Notes: a model not told the origin generated them from the letters alone. 64,000 nucleotides of DNA from Dehalococcoidia bacterium (GCA_030753265.1 JASMCQ010000047.1:22277-86276), one strand, 5' to 3'. Positions 35,026-44,466 are shown, counted from the first letter of the stretch. Translations and numbers: made by a program.

Positions 35026-35411
35026 TGTCATTCCGAGGAGCGCAGCGACGAGGAACCTCGGGTCTTACAGAGGCAATGTCCGGTGCGCCAATACTACGTT
35101 TCCATAATGGCCAACCCGGCCCGGACCCTTTACATCGGGGTGAACAACGACCTTGAGCGCCAGGTGTTCGAGCATAAACAAGGACTGACAGGCGGCTTCA
35201 CTAGCAAATACAGCGTTTCCAAGCTGGTCTACCACGAGCCGACCTCTGATGTTGGTAGCGCCGTCATCCGGGAGAAAGAACTCAAGGGTTGGCGGAGGAA
35301 TAAGAAAGTGGCACTGGCCGAATCGGTGAACCCCGAGTGGAAAGACCTGGCCCTCCGGTGGTATGGCAGTGACCCGAGTTTCTGAGACCCCTCGCTTCAC
35401 TCGGGGTGACA
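35026..35411 (+). mobile_element. Putative 386-bp GIY-YIG element, copy B
   Basis: Left end TGTCATTCCGAG starts at 35026 and right end CTCGGGGTGACA ends at 35411, so its length equals that of copy A. It is separated from A by a 100-base spacer that repeats the spacer before A and adds one more TGTCATTGCGAGGGGC unit. Confidence 0.6.
35083..35385 (+). CDS. GIY-YIG nuclease superfamily protein, copy B
   Basis: A 100-aa paralogue of copy A with the same start context (GTG in TGTCCGGTGCGCCA). It reads QYYVSIMAN in the first motif, so the second Tyr of the motif is Ser, then RTLYIGVNNDLERQVFEH, EKELKGWRR and SVNPEWKDLALRW. Most differences from copy A are conservative, which suggests that the protein was under selection after duplication. 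The change of Tyr to Ser could weaken activity. Confidence 0.78.
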   Translation: MRQYYVSIMANPARTLYIGVNNDLERQVFEHKQGLTGGFTSKYSVSKLVYHEPTSDVGSAVIREKELKGWRRNKKVALAESVNPEWKDLALRWYGSDPSF

Positions 35412-35614
35412 TTGTGAGGCGGACCGTATCGCGTGGGAACAGCTGAACGCCGGGGGGCCTGGAGGCGGGAATGGATCGAGAGCCTTCATTTTAGAGTTAC
35501 GACAGGTGGCGTCCGATGATAGATGGACCTGGATCGCAGATGCCAGGGCAATGAGGCAACAGGTCAACGCGCCCCAACCGTCGCCATCCACGTAGATTCA
35601 GGAGAGCTACAACC

Positions 35615-36979
35615 ATGCCAGAACTCCACGAACTTTCAGCGGCCGAGGCGGCGCGCCTCATTCGCGGGCGGGAGCTATCTCCCGTCGACCTGGTGGAATC
35701 CTTGCTCCACCGCATCGACGCGCTGGAGCCTCGGCTCAAGGCCTGGGTTTATTTGGACGGCGATGCGGCCCTTGCCGACGCGGCACAAAAGGCGGCACAG
35801 CTGGACGGCGGCGCCGTGGGGCCCCTCCATGGAGTACCGCTCGGGCTCAAGGACATCTACTACACCGCGGGAATCCCCACCACCGCCTGCTCCAAGGTGT
35901 ACGCCGGATTCGTTCCGGATTATGACGGCACCACCGTGGCCCTGTTGAAGCGGGCCGGGGCCATCGTGCTGGGCAAGACGGTGACCACCGAATTCGCCTG
36001 CTTGGATCCATCTCCCACGGTGAACCCCTGGAATCCCGCCCATACCCCCGGCGGGTCCAGCAGCGGCTCCGCCGTGGCGGTGGCGGCCCGCATGTGTCCC
36101 GCCGCTCTGGGGTCTCAGACTGTCGGGTCGGTGCTGCGGCCGGCCTCGTACAACGGAGTGGTCGGATTCAAGCCCACCTACGGGCGCGTGAGCTGCCACG
36201 GAGTGATACCGGTCAGCTGGAACCTGGACACCATAGGCTGGATGGCCCGCACCGTGGAGGACGCGGCTCTCCTGTTGCAGGTCATGGCCGGCCCCGATCC
36301 GCAGGACCCGGGCACCTCGCGACAGCCCGTGCCCGACTACCTGGCTACGCTACAGTCGCCCGAACTCCCGCGGGTCGGCTTCCTTCGCCGGTTCTTCTAC
36401 GAGCAGGCCGACGCCGAGACCCGCCGGAACGTGGATGACGTCTTGGAGCGCCTGAGCCGCGCCGGAGCCAGGGTTGAAGAGGTGACGTTGCCGGACAGCA
36501 TCGATTCGGCCTTCGAGGACCAGCGGGTAATCATGGCGGTGGAGGCCGCAAGCTTCCATCAGGCAACGTTCGAACGGCAGCCCGAGGACTACCAGCCCCT
36601 ATTGCGTGAGATGCTGCGGCGGGGACTGGGCACCGGCGCCGTCAGCTACTCCCGCGCCCTGGAGCGGCGGCGGCGGTTCACTGCCGAGATGGAGCAGGTG
36701 GCGGAAAAGACGGACATTCTGCTAACCCCGTCGACCCCAACACCGGCCCTTCCCGACCTGACCAACACCGGCAACACCATCTTCCAGGGGCCCTGGACCT
36801 CTTGCGGTCTACCGGCCATAACGATTCCCTCAGGCTTGGCGGCCTCCGGGCTGCCCCTCGGCATTCAGCTGGTAGCAGCGCCGTTCCGGGAAGCCCGGCT
36901 CCTGGCGGCTGCCCGCTGGTGCGAGGCGGCCCTGGACGTGCACCTGTTTCCGCCGGTGGATGCCCCCGTTGATGCATAA
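35615..36979 (+). CDS. Amidase signature family enzyme (AtzF/allophanate hydrolase-like group)
   Basis: A 454-aa amidase with a good AGGAGAG ribosome site. The triad is Lys79 in VPLGLKDIY, Ser148 in GGSSSGSA and Ser172. The segment around the nucleophile reads GSQTVGSVLRPASYNG, where the close relative at 59039 has GSQTGGSTCRPAAYNG; Val170 replaces a Gly that usually lines the oxyanion hole, so activity may be reduced or specificity changed. The C-terminal part is normal and ends PPVDAPVDA. It follows the GIY-YIG array by 200 bases. Unlike the copy at 59039 it has no small partner gene. Confidence 0.9.
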   Translation: MPELHELSAAEAARLIRGRELSPVDLVESLLHRIDALEPRLKAWVYLDGDAALADAAQKAAQLDGGAVGPLHGVPLGLKDIYYTAGIPTTACSKVYAGFVPDYDGTTVALLKRAGAIVLGKTVTTEFACLDPSPTVNPWNPAHTPGGSSSGSAVAVAARMCPAALGSQTVGSVLRPASYNGVVGFKPTYGRVSCHGVIPVSWNLDTIGWMARTVEDAALLLQVMAGPDPQDPGTSRQPVPDYLATLQSPELPRVGFLRRFFYEQADAETRRNVDDVLERLSRAGARVEEVTLPDSIDSAFEDQRVIMAVEAASFHQATFERQPEDYQPLLREMLRRGLGTGAVSYSRALERRRRFTAEMEQVAEKTDILLTPSTPTPALPDLTNTGNTIFQGPWTSCGLPAITIPSGLAASGLPLGIQLVAAPFREARLLAAARWCEAALDVHLFPPVDAPVDA

Positions 36980-37096
36980 GGAGGTGTTTAACAAGCGCGC
37001 CAGGCGATGATTAGAAGAATACACATGAAGCGATCAAGGCCCTACGCCGAAGCAGCCGAGCGAAGCGGCCGCTGGGTCCCCTGCTCCGGACCCCTG

Positions 37097-38518
37097 TCAC
37101 CGGGCCAGCCGGGCTAGACCCCGGATGACCCGGCCGTAGGTGCCGGCGAGTAATTGCTCCACCCGGATGTGGGCGGCGGACTGCATGTTGGATGTGGAGT
37201 AGGTGGGATAAACGTGGATGGAGTTGGCCACGTCGCCCAGTTTCAGGTCTCGGTCGATCGCCAGGCTCCACTCGTGTATCATCTCTCCGGCCCTTGGGGC
37301 GACGATGGTCGCGCCTAGGACGGTCCCATCAGGCCGGTGGACCAGCTTGACGAACCCCGAGGTGTTCCCTTCCGCGATGGCCCGGTCTACCCGGTCCATG
37401 GTCCAGCGGCAAATCATGACCCCTTCGCCGAACTTTTCCCGGGCCTGTTCCTCGGTATAACCCACGTGGGCCACCTCCGGGTCGGTAAAGGTCGTCCAGG
37501 GGACCCGGTCCAGGACCGCACGGGTAGCGCCGGGCAGGAACGCGTTGCGCACCGCCATGAACCCTTGCCAGGCTGCGTAGTGGGTGAATTGGTAACCACC
37601 CACGCAATCTCCGGCGGCGTAGATGTGGCGCCGGCTGGTGTGAAGGTAGCGGTCCACCTGGATGCCTTTTGCGGAGTAGGCCACCCCAGCATTTTCCAGA
37701 TCAAGTTCCGCCACGTTGGGCTGCCGCCCGACGGATAGCAGAAGAGCGTCGCCCACTACCTCCTCATCACCCAGGCCAACGTGGATTCCATCGGGGTTTC
37801 GCCACACGCGCTGCATGGTGGCGCCCAGGCGCAGGCCCACACCCTCTTCGATCAGTTGCCGCTCCACCAGGTCCGCGGCTTCGGGGTCGTCCCGGAGCAG
37901 GAGCCGAGGCGCGGCTTCCAGAAGGGTAACGCGAGACCCCAGCCGGCAGAACGCCTGGGCCAACTCGCAGCCGATGGGGCCTCCTCCTACCACGATGAGG
38001 CGTTCCGGCAATTCCTCCAGATCCCACACCGTTTCGTAGGTAAGGTAACCGACCTCTTCCAAACCGGGCACGGGCGGGATGAACGGCCGGGCGCCGGTGA
38101 CAATGAGAAAACGGCGCGCTTCCAGCTTGTCGCCGCCGTCACCGATTTCGAGGGTGTTGGCGTCCCGGAACCTAGCCCGGCCCACCAGGACTTCGATCCC
38201 GTCAGCCCGGAGCGTCTCCGGAGACTCGGACCGGTATACTTCGTCCACCGCCGTCCGCACGTGGGCCATTACGGCTTTCAGTTTCACGGCGGGCTCGGCT
38301 GAGCCGAGGCCGTAGCGAGCGGCGTCGCGCATCTGGTGGGCGACCTGGGCCACCTTGAGAAGGGCCTTGCTGGGAACACAACCGGTCCAGGTGCAATCGC
38401 CGCCGATCCGCTGCCGTTCCACCAGAGCCACCTTCCGGCCCAATTGAACGGCGAAGCTCGCCGCCGTCAATCCAGCGGACCCTCCGCCGATGATGACGAG
38501 GTCGTGTGTTTGGTCCAA
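37097..38518 (-). CDS. FAD-dependent pyridine nucleotide-disulfide oxidoreductase (MerA/Lpd-like)
   Basis: A 473-aa flavoprotein started at the TTG 38518, which has AAGGAG six bases upstream; the longer frame has no homology. It has the FAD motif GGGSAG (11-16), the redox-active disulfide Cys42-Cys47 in GGDCTWTGCVPSKAL, the NAD(P) motif VVGGGPIGCELAQAFCRLGS, the second FAD motif HIYAAGDCVGG and a C-terminal dimer domain with IHVYPTYSTSN in place of the HPT motif. There is no extra Cys pair at the C-terminus, so it should not be a mercuric reductase. It probably reduces a disulfide or other small electron acceptor. Confidence 0.88.
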   Translation of the reverse strand: MDQTHDLVIIGGGSAGLTAASFAVQLGRKVALVERQRIGGDCTWTGCVPSKALLKVAQVAHQMRDAARYGLGSAEPAVKLKAVMAHVRTAVDEVYRSESPETLRADGIEVLVGRARFRDANTLEIGDGGDKLEARRFLIVTGARPFIPPVPGLEEVGYLTYETVWDLEELPERLIVVGGGPIGCELAQAFCRLGSRVTLLEAAPRLLLRDDPEAADLVERQLIEEGVGLRLGATMQRVWRNPDGIHVGLGDEEVVGDALLLSVGRQPNVAELDLENAGVAYSAKGIQVDRYLHTSRRHIYAAGDCVGGYQFTHYAAWQGFMAVRNAFLPGATRAVLDRVPWTTFTDPEVAHVGYTEEQAREKFGEGVMICRWTMDRVDRAIAEGNTSGFVKLVHRPDGTVLGATIVAPRAGEMIHEWSLAIDRDLKLGDVANSIHVYPTYSTSNMQSAAHIRVEQLLAGTYGRVIRGLARLAR

Positions 38519-39154
38519 CGTTGACTCCTTGGTTAATAGCCGGGTAGGGGCTTGAGGCGGAGGGACCGTTTTCCGGGCGTGAGGTCCCCATTGAATCGGA
38601 TGCCGGGCCGGCCGGAAAGGTTCGCCGGGAGCACCGGACCCTGGGTCCACCCTTCTATGCCCCTGAGCTTCAAGGCCTTAGCCCCGCTTAGGCCACGCAT
38701 CCACTCCCCAAAACGTCCAGGCGGGACCGACCCTGGAGAGCCGCATGTTACTCACGGCTCCCCACCGTGTCAATTCTGTCAGAGTCGTTCCGGGCGCGGG
38801 GCCAGATGCACCCGCCAGTGCGGATGGGGTGTCGGAAAGTAGTACTTTTGAGTATACTCTGCCAGGAAGCCATTCGAAAAAGACTTCGTCGCCCCGCCTG
38901 AAGGCGGGGCAGGGACCTCCGCCCTTTCGAGCGGCGCACTGCTCGAGGGCTCCCCCTGGATCATTGCCAACCGGCCGCGTCGGGCGTCATCCTTGCCGTC
39001 TTGCCGGGCAACCGCCTCAGGGGCCCCTGGGTGGCTGCAAAATGCTTCTGGTTGAGGCGTCGCCGCCGGAACGGGCGTCCGTCGCTCCCAAGGTTGGGGC
39101 GCTTCTCTAGCCGGGCCGTACACCCGCTGATCTCTGGTTTCCGCGAGGATAGCT
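38519..39154. other. Intergenic region between divergent genes
   Basis: No gene is supported in these 636 bases. The main structure is a perfect hairpin, GCCCCGCC-TGAA-GGCGGGGC (38891-38910); on the minus strand it is followed six bases later by a TTTTT run, but no leftward gene ends here. Confidence 0.5.
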
Positions 39155-40369
39155 ATGCCGGACACCGCTCTCAGTGACATCAAGGTTCTCGATCTTACTC
39201 ACCACGTCGCCGGGCCATACTGCACGAAACTCCTGGCTGATTACGGCGCGGAGGTTATCAAAGTGGAGCCGCCGGGCCGCGGAGACCCCGCTCGCAATGT
39301 CGGGCCCTTTTACCGGGACGAGCCGCATCCGGACAAGAGCGGGCTCTTCCTCCACCTCAACACCAACAAGCTAGGTATCACCCTCAACCTGAAAACCCCA
39401 GAGGGAGTCCGTATCTTCAAAGAGCTGCTGAAGAATGTGGATGTGGTGGTCGAGAACTTCGCGCCCCAGGTCATGCCCGGTTTTGGCCTGTCCTATGAAG
39501 AGCTGGCTAAGGTCAACCCCTGGGTAATCATGACGTCGATCTCGAATTTCGGACAGACCGGGCCCTACCGGGACTTCGTGGCCACGGAGATTACCCTGTA
39601 CGCCATGGAATGCCATATGGCCCAGACAGGTTTGCTCGACCGGGAGCCCATATACCTGGGCGGCGCTATATCCCAATACCTCGCGGGGAATACGGCCGCT
39701 CTGGCTACCATGGCGGGTATCATGGGGGCCCGGCTCCAGGGAGAAGGGCAGCAGATAGATGTCTCTATAGTGGAGTCCTGGCTGGGCACGGGCGCCGGCA
39801 TTGCTTCACTCACAAAATACATCTACAGCGGGCTTTTGGAGAAGCGGGCTAGCGGGACTGGACGGATATTACCGGCGCTGGATGGTTTCGTACATTTTGT
39901 CGCGGCCGGCGCCGGCGCCGGGCCTCCTCCCCAGCGTGAATGGAGCCGGCTGGTGAAGCTGCTGGACATGCCGGAGTTGCTGGATGACGAGCGCTTTGCC
40001 ACCTTCGCCGCTCGGTCGGAGAATGTGGGCGAGCTTCTGAATTTGGTTCGCCCCTGGCTCACGGAGCGCACCAAGTTCGAGATCACCCGCCTGTCCCAAG
40101 CGGAACGGGTGTTCGCCGCACCGCTTCTGACGGTGGATGAGGTGGTGAACGATCCGCACAATGTGGCGAGAGGGTTCTTCGAAGAGGTAGACCACCCCGC
40201 CACGGGCCCGCTGCGGTACCCCGGGGCGCCGGCTAAGATGACGGAGACCCCCCGCCCGCCCGCCCGGCCCGCACCCATGCTGGGGCAGCACAATGATGAG
40301 ATGTACTCCGGCCGCCTCGGGTACTCCAAGATCGACCTGGTGCGGCTGCGGGAAGCGGGAATAATCTGA
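39155..40369 (+). CDS. CaiB/BaiF family protein lacking the usual catalytic Asp
   Basis: A 404-aa class III CoA-transferase homologue: VLDLTHHVAGPYCTKLLADYG, AEVIKVEPP, NTNKLGITLNLKTPEG and DVVVENFAPQVM are all present. At the place of the nucleophilic Asp the sequence is GGAISQYLAG, so residue 174 is Gln. Without Asp the covalent acyl/CoA intermediate cannot form in the usual way. It may have another reaction, act as a partner of the next gene (56 bases downstream, which keeps Asp193), or be inactive. A pair of one intact and one altered subunit would fit heteromeric CoA-transferases of this family. The alignment around 174 was made by eye. Confidence 0.85.
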   Translation: MPDTALSDIKVLDLTHHVAGPYCTKLLADYGAEVIKVEPPGRGDPARNVGPFYRDEPHPDKSGLFLHLNTNKLGITLNLKTPEGVRIFKELLKNVDVVVENFAPQVMPGFGLSYEELAKVNPWVIMTSISNFGQTGPYRDFVATEITLYAMECHMAQTGLLDREPIYLGGAISQYLAGNTAALATMAGIMGARLQGEGQQIDVSIVESWLGTGAGIASLTKYIYSGLLEKRASGTGRILPALDGFVHFVAAGAGAGPPPQREWSRLVKLLDMPELLDDERFATFAARSENVGELLNLVRPWLTERTKFEITRLSQAERVFAAPLLTVDEVVNDPHNVARGFFEEVDHPATGPLRYPGAPAKMTETPRPPARPAPMLGQHNDEMYSGRLGYSKIDLVRLREAGII

Positions 40370-40425
40370 GCCCAGCGAACCCTGCCCTTGGGCATCGCAA
40401 CCGGGGGCACGGTAAGGAGATGCTG

Positions 40426-41724
40426 ATGTCGAGACTTCCTCTCGAGGGATTCCGGGTTATTGATGGAGGAGACGTACTGGCCGGTCCCTACGGCTGTACG
40501 CTCCTGGGCGATCTGGGCGCGGAGGTCATCCGCGTGGAGAGTATCCAGCGCGGGGCAAGATGGAGAGGCCAGCTCAGGACCCCTGCCACCAGACCCGCGT
40601 CGATCAGCCCGGCCAACTGGACCTATCCCGACGGCATCCCGGGAGAGCGGCCGTACAACCGGGAGCCGAAATACAACGGCTCGAACCGGAATAAGATGGG
40701 CATCACGCTGAACCTCGCCCACCCCAGAGGTATCGACCTTTTCAAACAGTTGGTAGCTGTGAGCGACGTGATTATTGAAAACTTCGCCGCGGGAGTATAC
40801 GAAAAGCTCGGTCTGGGATATGAAGTGCTATCCGGCATCAACCCCGGTATCGTGGTAGTTTCCATGCCGCTGTTGGGCAACACCGGGCCCTACCGGGCGC
40901 ATCGGGGCATGGGCACCGACCTCGATGCCTTGTCAGGGCATATCAGCTTGAGAGGCTACTCCGATGGAGATCCAACCAAAGTCCAGCCTCATTACCACTC
41001 CGACAGCGTGTCCGGCATGACCGCTGCCTTTGCCGCCCTTGCTGCCCTCAACTACCGCCGGCGCACCGGCAAAGGTCAATTCATCGATATCAGCGAGGGT
41101 GAGACGTTCTTGCCCCATCTGGGGGAAGCCTTCATGGACTACACCATGAACGGTCGAGTCGGGCGTCCCATGGGGAATGCGCACCCTACCATGGCGCCCC
41201 ACGGCTGCTACCGCTGCCAGGGCGAGGACTCATGGGTAACCATTGCCGTGCCCAACGACCAGGCCTGGGCCCGCTTCCGTCACGCCATTGGGGACCCCGG
41301 CTGGGCCGCGGAGGACCGGTTCGCCGACGCCGTGAGCCGCCGGAACAACCAAGCCGAGTTGAACCCACTCATCGAGGAGTGGACCATCCAGCGCAGTCCC
41401 TGGGAGGTCATGCGACTCCTCCAGGCCGCGAAGGTCCCGGCGGGTCCAGTCCAAAACGCCGAGGAAATCCTCGTCGATCCTCACCTGAAGGCTCGGGGCT
41501 TCTTCGATCTGGCGACACACAAAGAGGCGGGGACCCACCTCTACCCCAGGCCGTCCTGGAAGTTCAATAAGACCCCGCTGAGCATACGGATGCTGGGGCC
41601 CGTGCTCGGCGAGCACAACTCTCAAATACTGGGCGGCCTTTTGGGGCTTTCGGAAGCGGAGATTGGGGAGTTGGAGCACCAGCAGATCATCGGAACAGAA
41701 TACCTGGCGGCGGCAGACCAATAG
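40426..41724 (+). CDS. CaiB/BaiF family (class III) CoA-transferase
   Basis: A 432-aa enzyme. Two ATGs are possible; the one at 40426 is preferred because AAGGAG sits six bases before it, while it touches the one at 40420. The motifs are FRVIDGGDVLAGPYGCTLLGDLG in two parts, AEVIRVES, SNRNKMGITLNL and Asp193 in HYHSDSVSGM. An insert of about 25 residues near 47-80 (Arg/Pro-rich) makes it longer than the other copies. It is downstream of the altered CaiB protein and probably forms a transcript, perhaps a complex, with it. Confidence 0.88.
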   Translation: MSRLPLEGFRVIDGGDVLAGPYGCTLLGDLGAEVIRVESIQRGARWRGQLRTPATRPASISPANWTYPDGIPGERPYNREPKYNGSNRNKMGITLNLAHPRGIDLFKQLVAVSDVIIENFAAGVYEKLGLGYEVLSGINPGIVVVSMPLLGNTGPYRAHRGMGTDLDALSGHISLRGYSDGDPTKVQPHYHSDSVSGMTAAFAALAALNYRRRTGKGQFIDISEGETFLPHLGEAFMDYTMNGRVGRPMGNAHPTMAPHGCYRCQGEDSWVTIAVPNDQAWARFRHAIGDPGWAAEDRFADAVSRRNNQAELNPLIEEWTIQRSPWEVMRLLQAAKVPAGPVQNAEEILVDPHLKARGFFDLATHKEAGTHLYPRPSWKFNKTPLSIRMLGPVLGEHNSQILGGLLGLSEAEIGELEHQQIIGTEYLAAADQ

Positions 41725-41893
41725 GGTAGCCGTGCCGCTTTTTCGTGAGGGAGGATTGCGGCCGGGATTGCTATCGTGATTGGGCTCAGCCCTCGGAGGT
41801 TCTTTGGGAAGGGCCGGGAAAGCCCCTCCCAAGAAAACCTACCTCGGGCGGGATGTCAACAGAGCTAACGGGTTAAGCTCTGCCCCTCCAGGA

Positions 41894-43030
41894 TTACAGG
41901 CGTATGAGCCGGGCCATGCGCTGCTTATGGAAGATGGCGTCTCCCAGGTACTGCTGGAACGTGCGCGCCCGCTTCGTGTAGTGGGTGAGGCCGAAATCCA
42001 GGTCCACGCCGATGCCGGCATGCACGTTGTGGGTGGCGTCGCAGGCCTTGGAGAAGCCCACACTGGCAACCGCCTTGGCCATGGAAATCCCCAGGGGAGC
42101 GTCCGCGTGCCCGTTGTCCAGCCTCCATAGGGCCTCATAGGCGGTCCAGGTGGCGGAGTCGGCCTCGGTCAGGGCGTCGATAACGTCGGTCTGGACCCAC
42201 TGGAAGGTCCCGATGGGGACGCCGAAGGCGATGCGCGTCTGGCTGTACTCTCTGGCCATCTCGTACACCCTCGTGGCGCCCCCGGCCATGTAGGTGCAGA
42301 GGACGGCGGTGGCCCGGTCCATGGCGCGCTCGACGGCTGGCCAGGCCTCGCCGATGGGTCCCAGGACGCCGGAAGCCGGCACTTCAACATTGTCGAAAGT
42401 GATCTCGCAAACCTTGTCCCCGATCCAGCCGCTTTGCAGGCGGGTGGAGAGGCCCTTGGCGTTCTTATCCACCAGGAAGAGAGAGATGCCCTGATCGGGT
42501 GAAGACCCCTCGGAGGTGCGGGCGACAACCAGTATCTGGTCGGCAACGTGGGCCCAGGGTATGAATAGCTTGGTGCCGTTGAGGACGTAGTTCCCGTTGC
42601 GGCGGGTGGCCGGCAGTTGGATGGAATTAGGGCCCCACCCGTACTCGGGCTCCGTGAAGGCGAAGGAGAATATCTGTTGCCCCTCGGCGATGGTTGGCAG
42701 GAGGGCTTTCTTCTGGGAGTCGTCTCCGGCTTCAAGAATGGCCTGAGCGCTCAGGACCGCCGAGTCCAGGTGAGGACTGGAGCAGGCGTAGTTTCCCAAG
42801 ACCTCGTAGATGACGCCCAGGTCGGTGAAGGAGAGTCCGGTGCCGTCGTACTCCTCGGGGATCACCATGCTGGCCCATCCCAACTCGCATATCCTTCGCC
42901 AGAGTTCCGGGTCGAATCCGGTGGGGCTGTCGTCAATCTCCAGCACCCGCTCTTTTGGGAGTTCCGCGTTCAGGAAATCGGTGGCCGATGTCTTGAGCAT
43001 GACCTGCGACTCAGTGAGCGATAGGTCCAT
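41894..43030 (-). CDS. Acyl-CoA dehydrogenase
   Basis: A 378-aa FAD-dependent acyl-CoA dehydrogenase of normal length, oxidising an acyl-CoA to the 2-enoyl-CoA and passing electrons to ETF. It has the helical N-domain, FAFTEPEYGWGP at the first flavin loop, TRRNGNYVLNGTKLFIPWA, and the C-terminal helical domain ending GDAIFHKQRMARLIRL, where GIGVDLDFGLTHYTKRA fits the family region near the active site. An AAGGAGG site is six bases before the ATG. It belongs to a different branch from the four other full copies in this cluster and is the last gene of the leftward run. Confidence 0.9.
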   Translation of the reverse strand: MDLSLTESQVMLKTSATDFLNAELPKERVLEIDDSPTGFDPELWRRICELGWASMVIPEEYDGTGLSFTDLGVIYEVLGNYACSSPHLDSAVLSAQAILEAGDDSQKKALLPTIAEGQQIFSFAFTEPEYGWGPNSIQLPATRRNGNYVLNGTKLFIPWAHVADQILVVARTSEGSSPDQGISLFLVDKNAKGLSTRLQSGWIGDKVCEITFDNVEVPASGVLGPIGEAWPAVERAMDRATAVLCTYMAGGATRVYEMAREYSQTRIAFGVPIGTFQWVQTDVIDALTEADSATWTAYEALWRLDNGHADAPLGISMAKAVASVGFSKACDATHNVHAGIGVDLDFGLTHYTKRARTFQQYLGDAIFHKQRMARLIRL

Positions 43031-43125
43031 GGTAACCTCCTTGTGAATATGTCGCCTGATTCGTTCGCCCGCAGCCGGGCTTCACACTTCTCACCCAGCC
43101 CCCGCTGCCCACACCCGGAAAATAA

Positions 43126-44346
43126 TCACCTGGCCGGTGAGACGCCGCCGGGAGGAGGCGCTCTTTCTCCTTTCCTCAGATCCATCCCCAGGCGCTTGGC
43201 GAATTCCCTTGCCTGGACCTCCGGGCCGCCGGTGGGATTCTGACGGGCTAGACTCCGTCGCTGCTGGACCTCTAACCTGCCCTGGGCGGGGGCCCGGGGG
43301 TCTTGATGGTCCAGGAGGGCGTACATACCCATGACATCCCGAACCAGCCGGGACAGGCGCAGGGCGGCACGCTTCTCCAGAAGGGCAGCCTGGGCTCTGT
43401 GGTAGGTGAGTTGCCGCCCGTTGGCGGCCATCCAGGCATTTCGTGTTCTGAGCAGGCGCGTGAGATGGCTGGCGATGTACGCATCCACCAGGAGCTGCTG
43501 GAGGACGGGGTCCTCGCTCAGGGTGACGCCATCCCGGGCGGTCTCACTCGCATACTGGAACAGGTCGCCCAGCTCTTGGTCCTGGGCGGGAGGATACATG
43601 GCCTCCACGTCCGCCGGGGTGTCCTGCATCAGGAGCCACCCCTCGCCCTCCTCCCCCAGCAAACAGCGAGGGGGGACCACCACGTTGTCGAAGGTGACCC
43701 GGTGGGCCTCCCCAGGGAGCAGCGAGTTGGAGGTCTGGATGCTGATGCCCTTCAGGCCGGCGGGGACCAGGAAGGTGGCAGTGGCCTGGTGGGAAGGAGC
43801 GTCTGGGCCGGTGAGGGCCAGGGTCCACAGGTAGTCGGGGCCGAAGCCCTGCCCGGCAAACAGCTCCGCGCCGTTCAGAATGTGGTCGTCGCCGTCTCGA
43901 TGGGCCCGGACGCCCAGATTGGCGGCATCCAGCTCGGCCCCCGGCTCCCTGGAGAGGCGCCAGATTGTTACTTGCCCCCTGGAGATGGTGGAAAGGTATT
44001 CGCTCTTCTGCTCCGGAGTTCCCCGCTGCTGGAGGGCCGCCCGAAGGGAAGCGGACCCGTCTTCCAGGGACCACTGAAGCCCCCGGCTGCCCAGCTCCTC
44101 CCGTAGTACCAGAGCGTGGTCCGGACTGAGGTCCCCGCCACCCCACTCCAGGGGGCCGGTGGGCGCCAGCCATCCCTTCTCTCCCAACTTGCGCCGGAAG
44201 GACATGTGCCGCTCCCAGGTGGCCCGGTCCAAATCCCGGGGCTCTCCGGTGTGCTGCATCTCCGGTGACAGGTTGGCGTCCAGCCAGGCGATTACCTCCT
44301 GGCGGAACTGCCGCTGTTCCTTGGTGTAGTGGTGCTCGAAGTCCAC
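43126..44346 (-). CDS. Acyl-CoA dehydrogenase family protein
   Basis: A 406-aa member of the MDFxxx...EQxxFRQEV group shared with the genes at 44578, 45554, 48211 and 49705. It starts at a GTG (44346). N-terminal helices (FRQEVIAWLDANLSPEM), WLAPTGPLEWGGG, LSREPGAELDAAN, VRVTFDNVVVPP-like strand segment and the long C-terminal helices are present; the C-terminal tail after position 370 differs from its relatives and is Pro-rich. A flavin-dependent acyl-CoA or related thioester oxidation is expected. It is the most diverged of the MDF group. Confidence 0.85.
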   Translation of the reverse strand: MDFEHHYTKEQRQFRQEVIAWLDANLSPEMQHTGEPRDLDRATWERHMSFRRKLGEKGWLAPTGPLEWGGGDLSPDHALVLREELGSRGLQWSLEDGSASLRAALQQRGTPEQKSEYLSTISRGQVTIWRLSREPGAELDAANLGVRAHRDGDDHILNGAELFAGQGFGPDYLWTLALTGPDAPSHQATATFLVPAGLKGISIQTSNSLLPGEAHRVTFDNVVVPPRCLLGEEGEGWLLMQDTPADVEAMYPPAQDQELGDLFQYASETARDGVTLSEDPVLQQLLVDAYIASHLTRLLRTRNAWMAANGRQLTYHRAQAALLEKRAALRLSRLVRDVMGMYALLDHQDPRAPAQGRLEVQQRRSLARQNPTGGPEVQAREFAKRLGMDLRKGERAPPPGGVSPAR

Positions 44347-44410
44347 CGCGTTCTCTCCCGTTTGGGGCTTGGCGCCTATCTAGGTACCGATCCAACTACC
44401 GAGTGTTGTG

Positions 44411-44466
44411 GTTCGACAAGCTCACCACGAACGGTGAGAACCCGTTCACCCTGAGCTTGTCGAAGG
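44411..44466. repeat. Palindromic repeat (TTCGACAAGCTCA family)
   Basis: GTTCGACAAGCTCACCACGA and, inverted, TTCACCCTGAGCTTGTCGAA form a 56-base imperfect palindrome of a kind found widely in bacteria. It lies just past the truncated 3' end of the acyl-CoA dehydrogenase gene at 44578. Confidence 0.8.

Noticed and set aside
37097..38518. Calling this gene merA
   Set aside because: The C-terminal Cys pair and the N-terminal metal-binding domain of mercuric reductase are absent, and no mer genes are near.
38891..38910. Hairpin GCCCCGCC-TGAA-GGCGGGGC followed on the minus strand by TTTTT
   Set aside because: As a terminator it would have to serve a leftward gene ending just to the right, and there is none; kept only as a structure within the gap entry.
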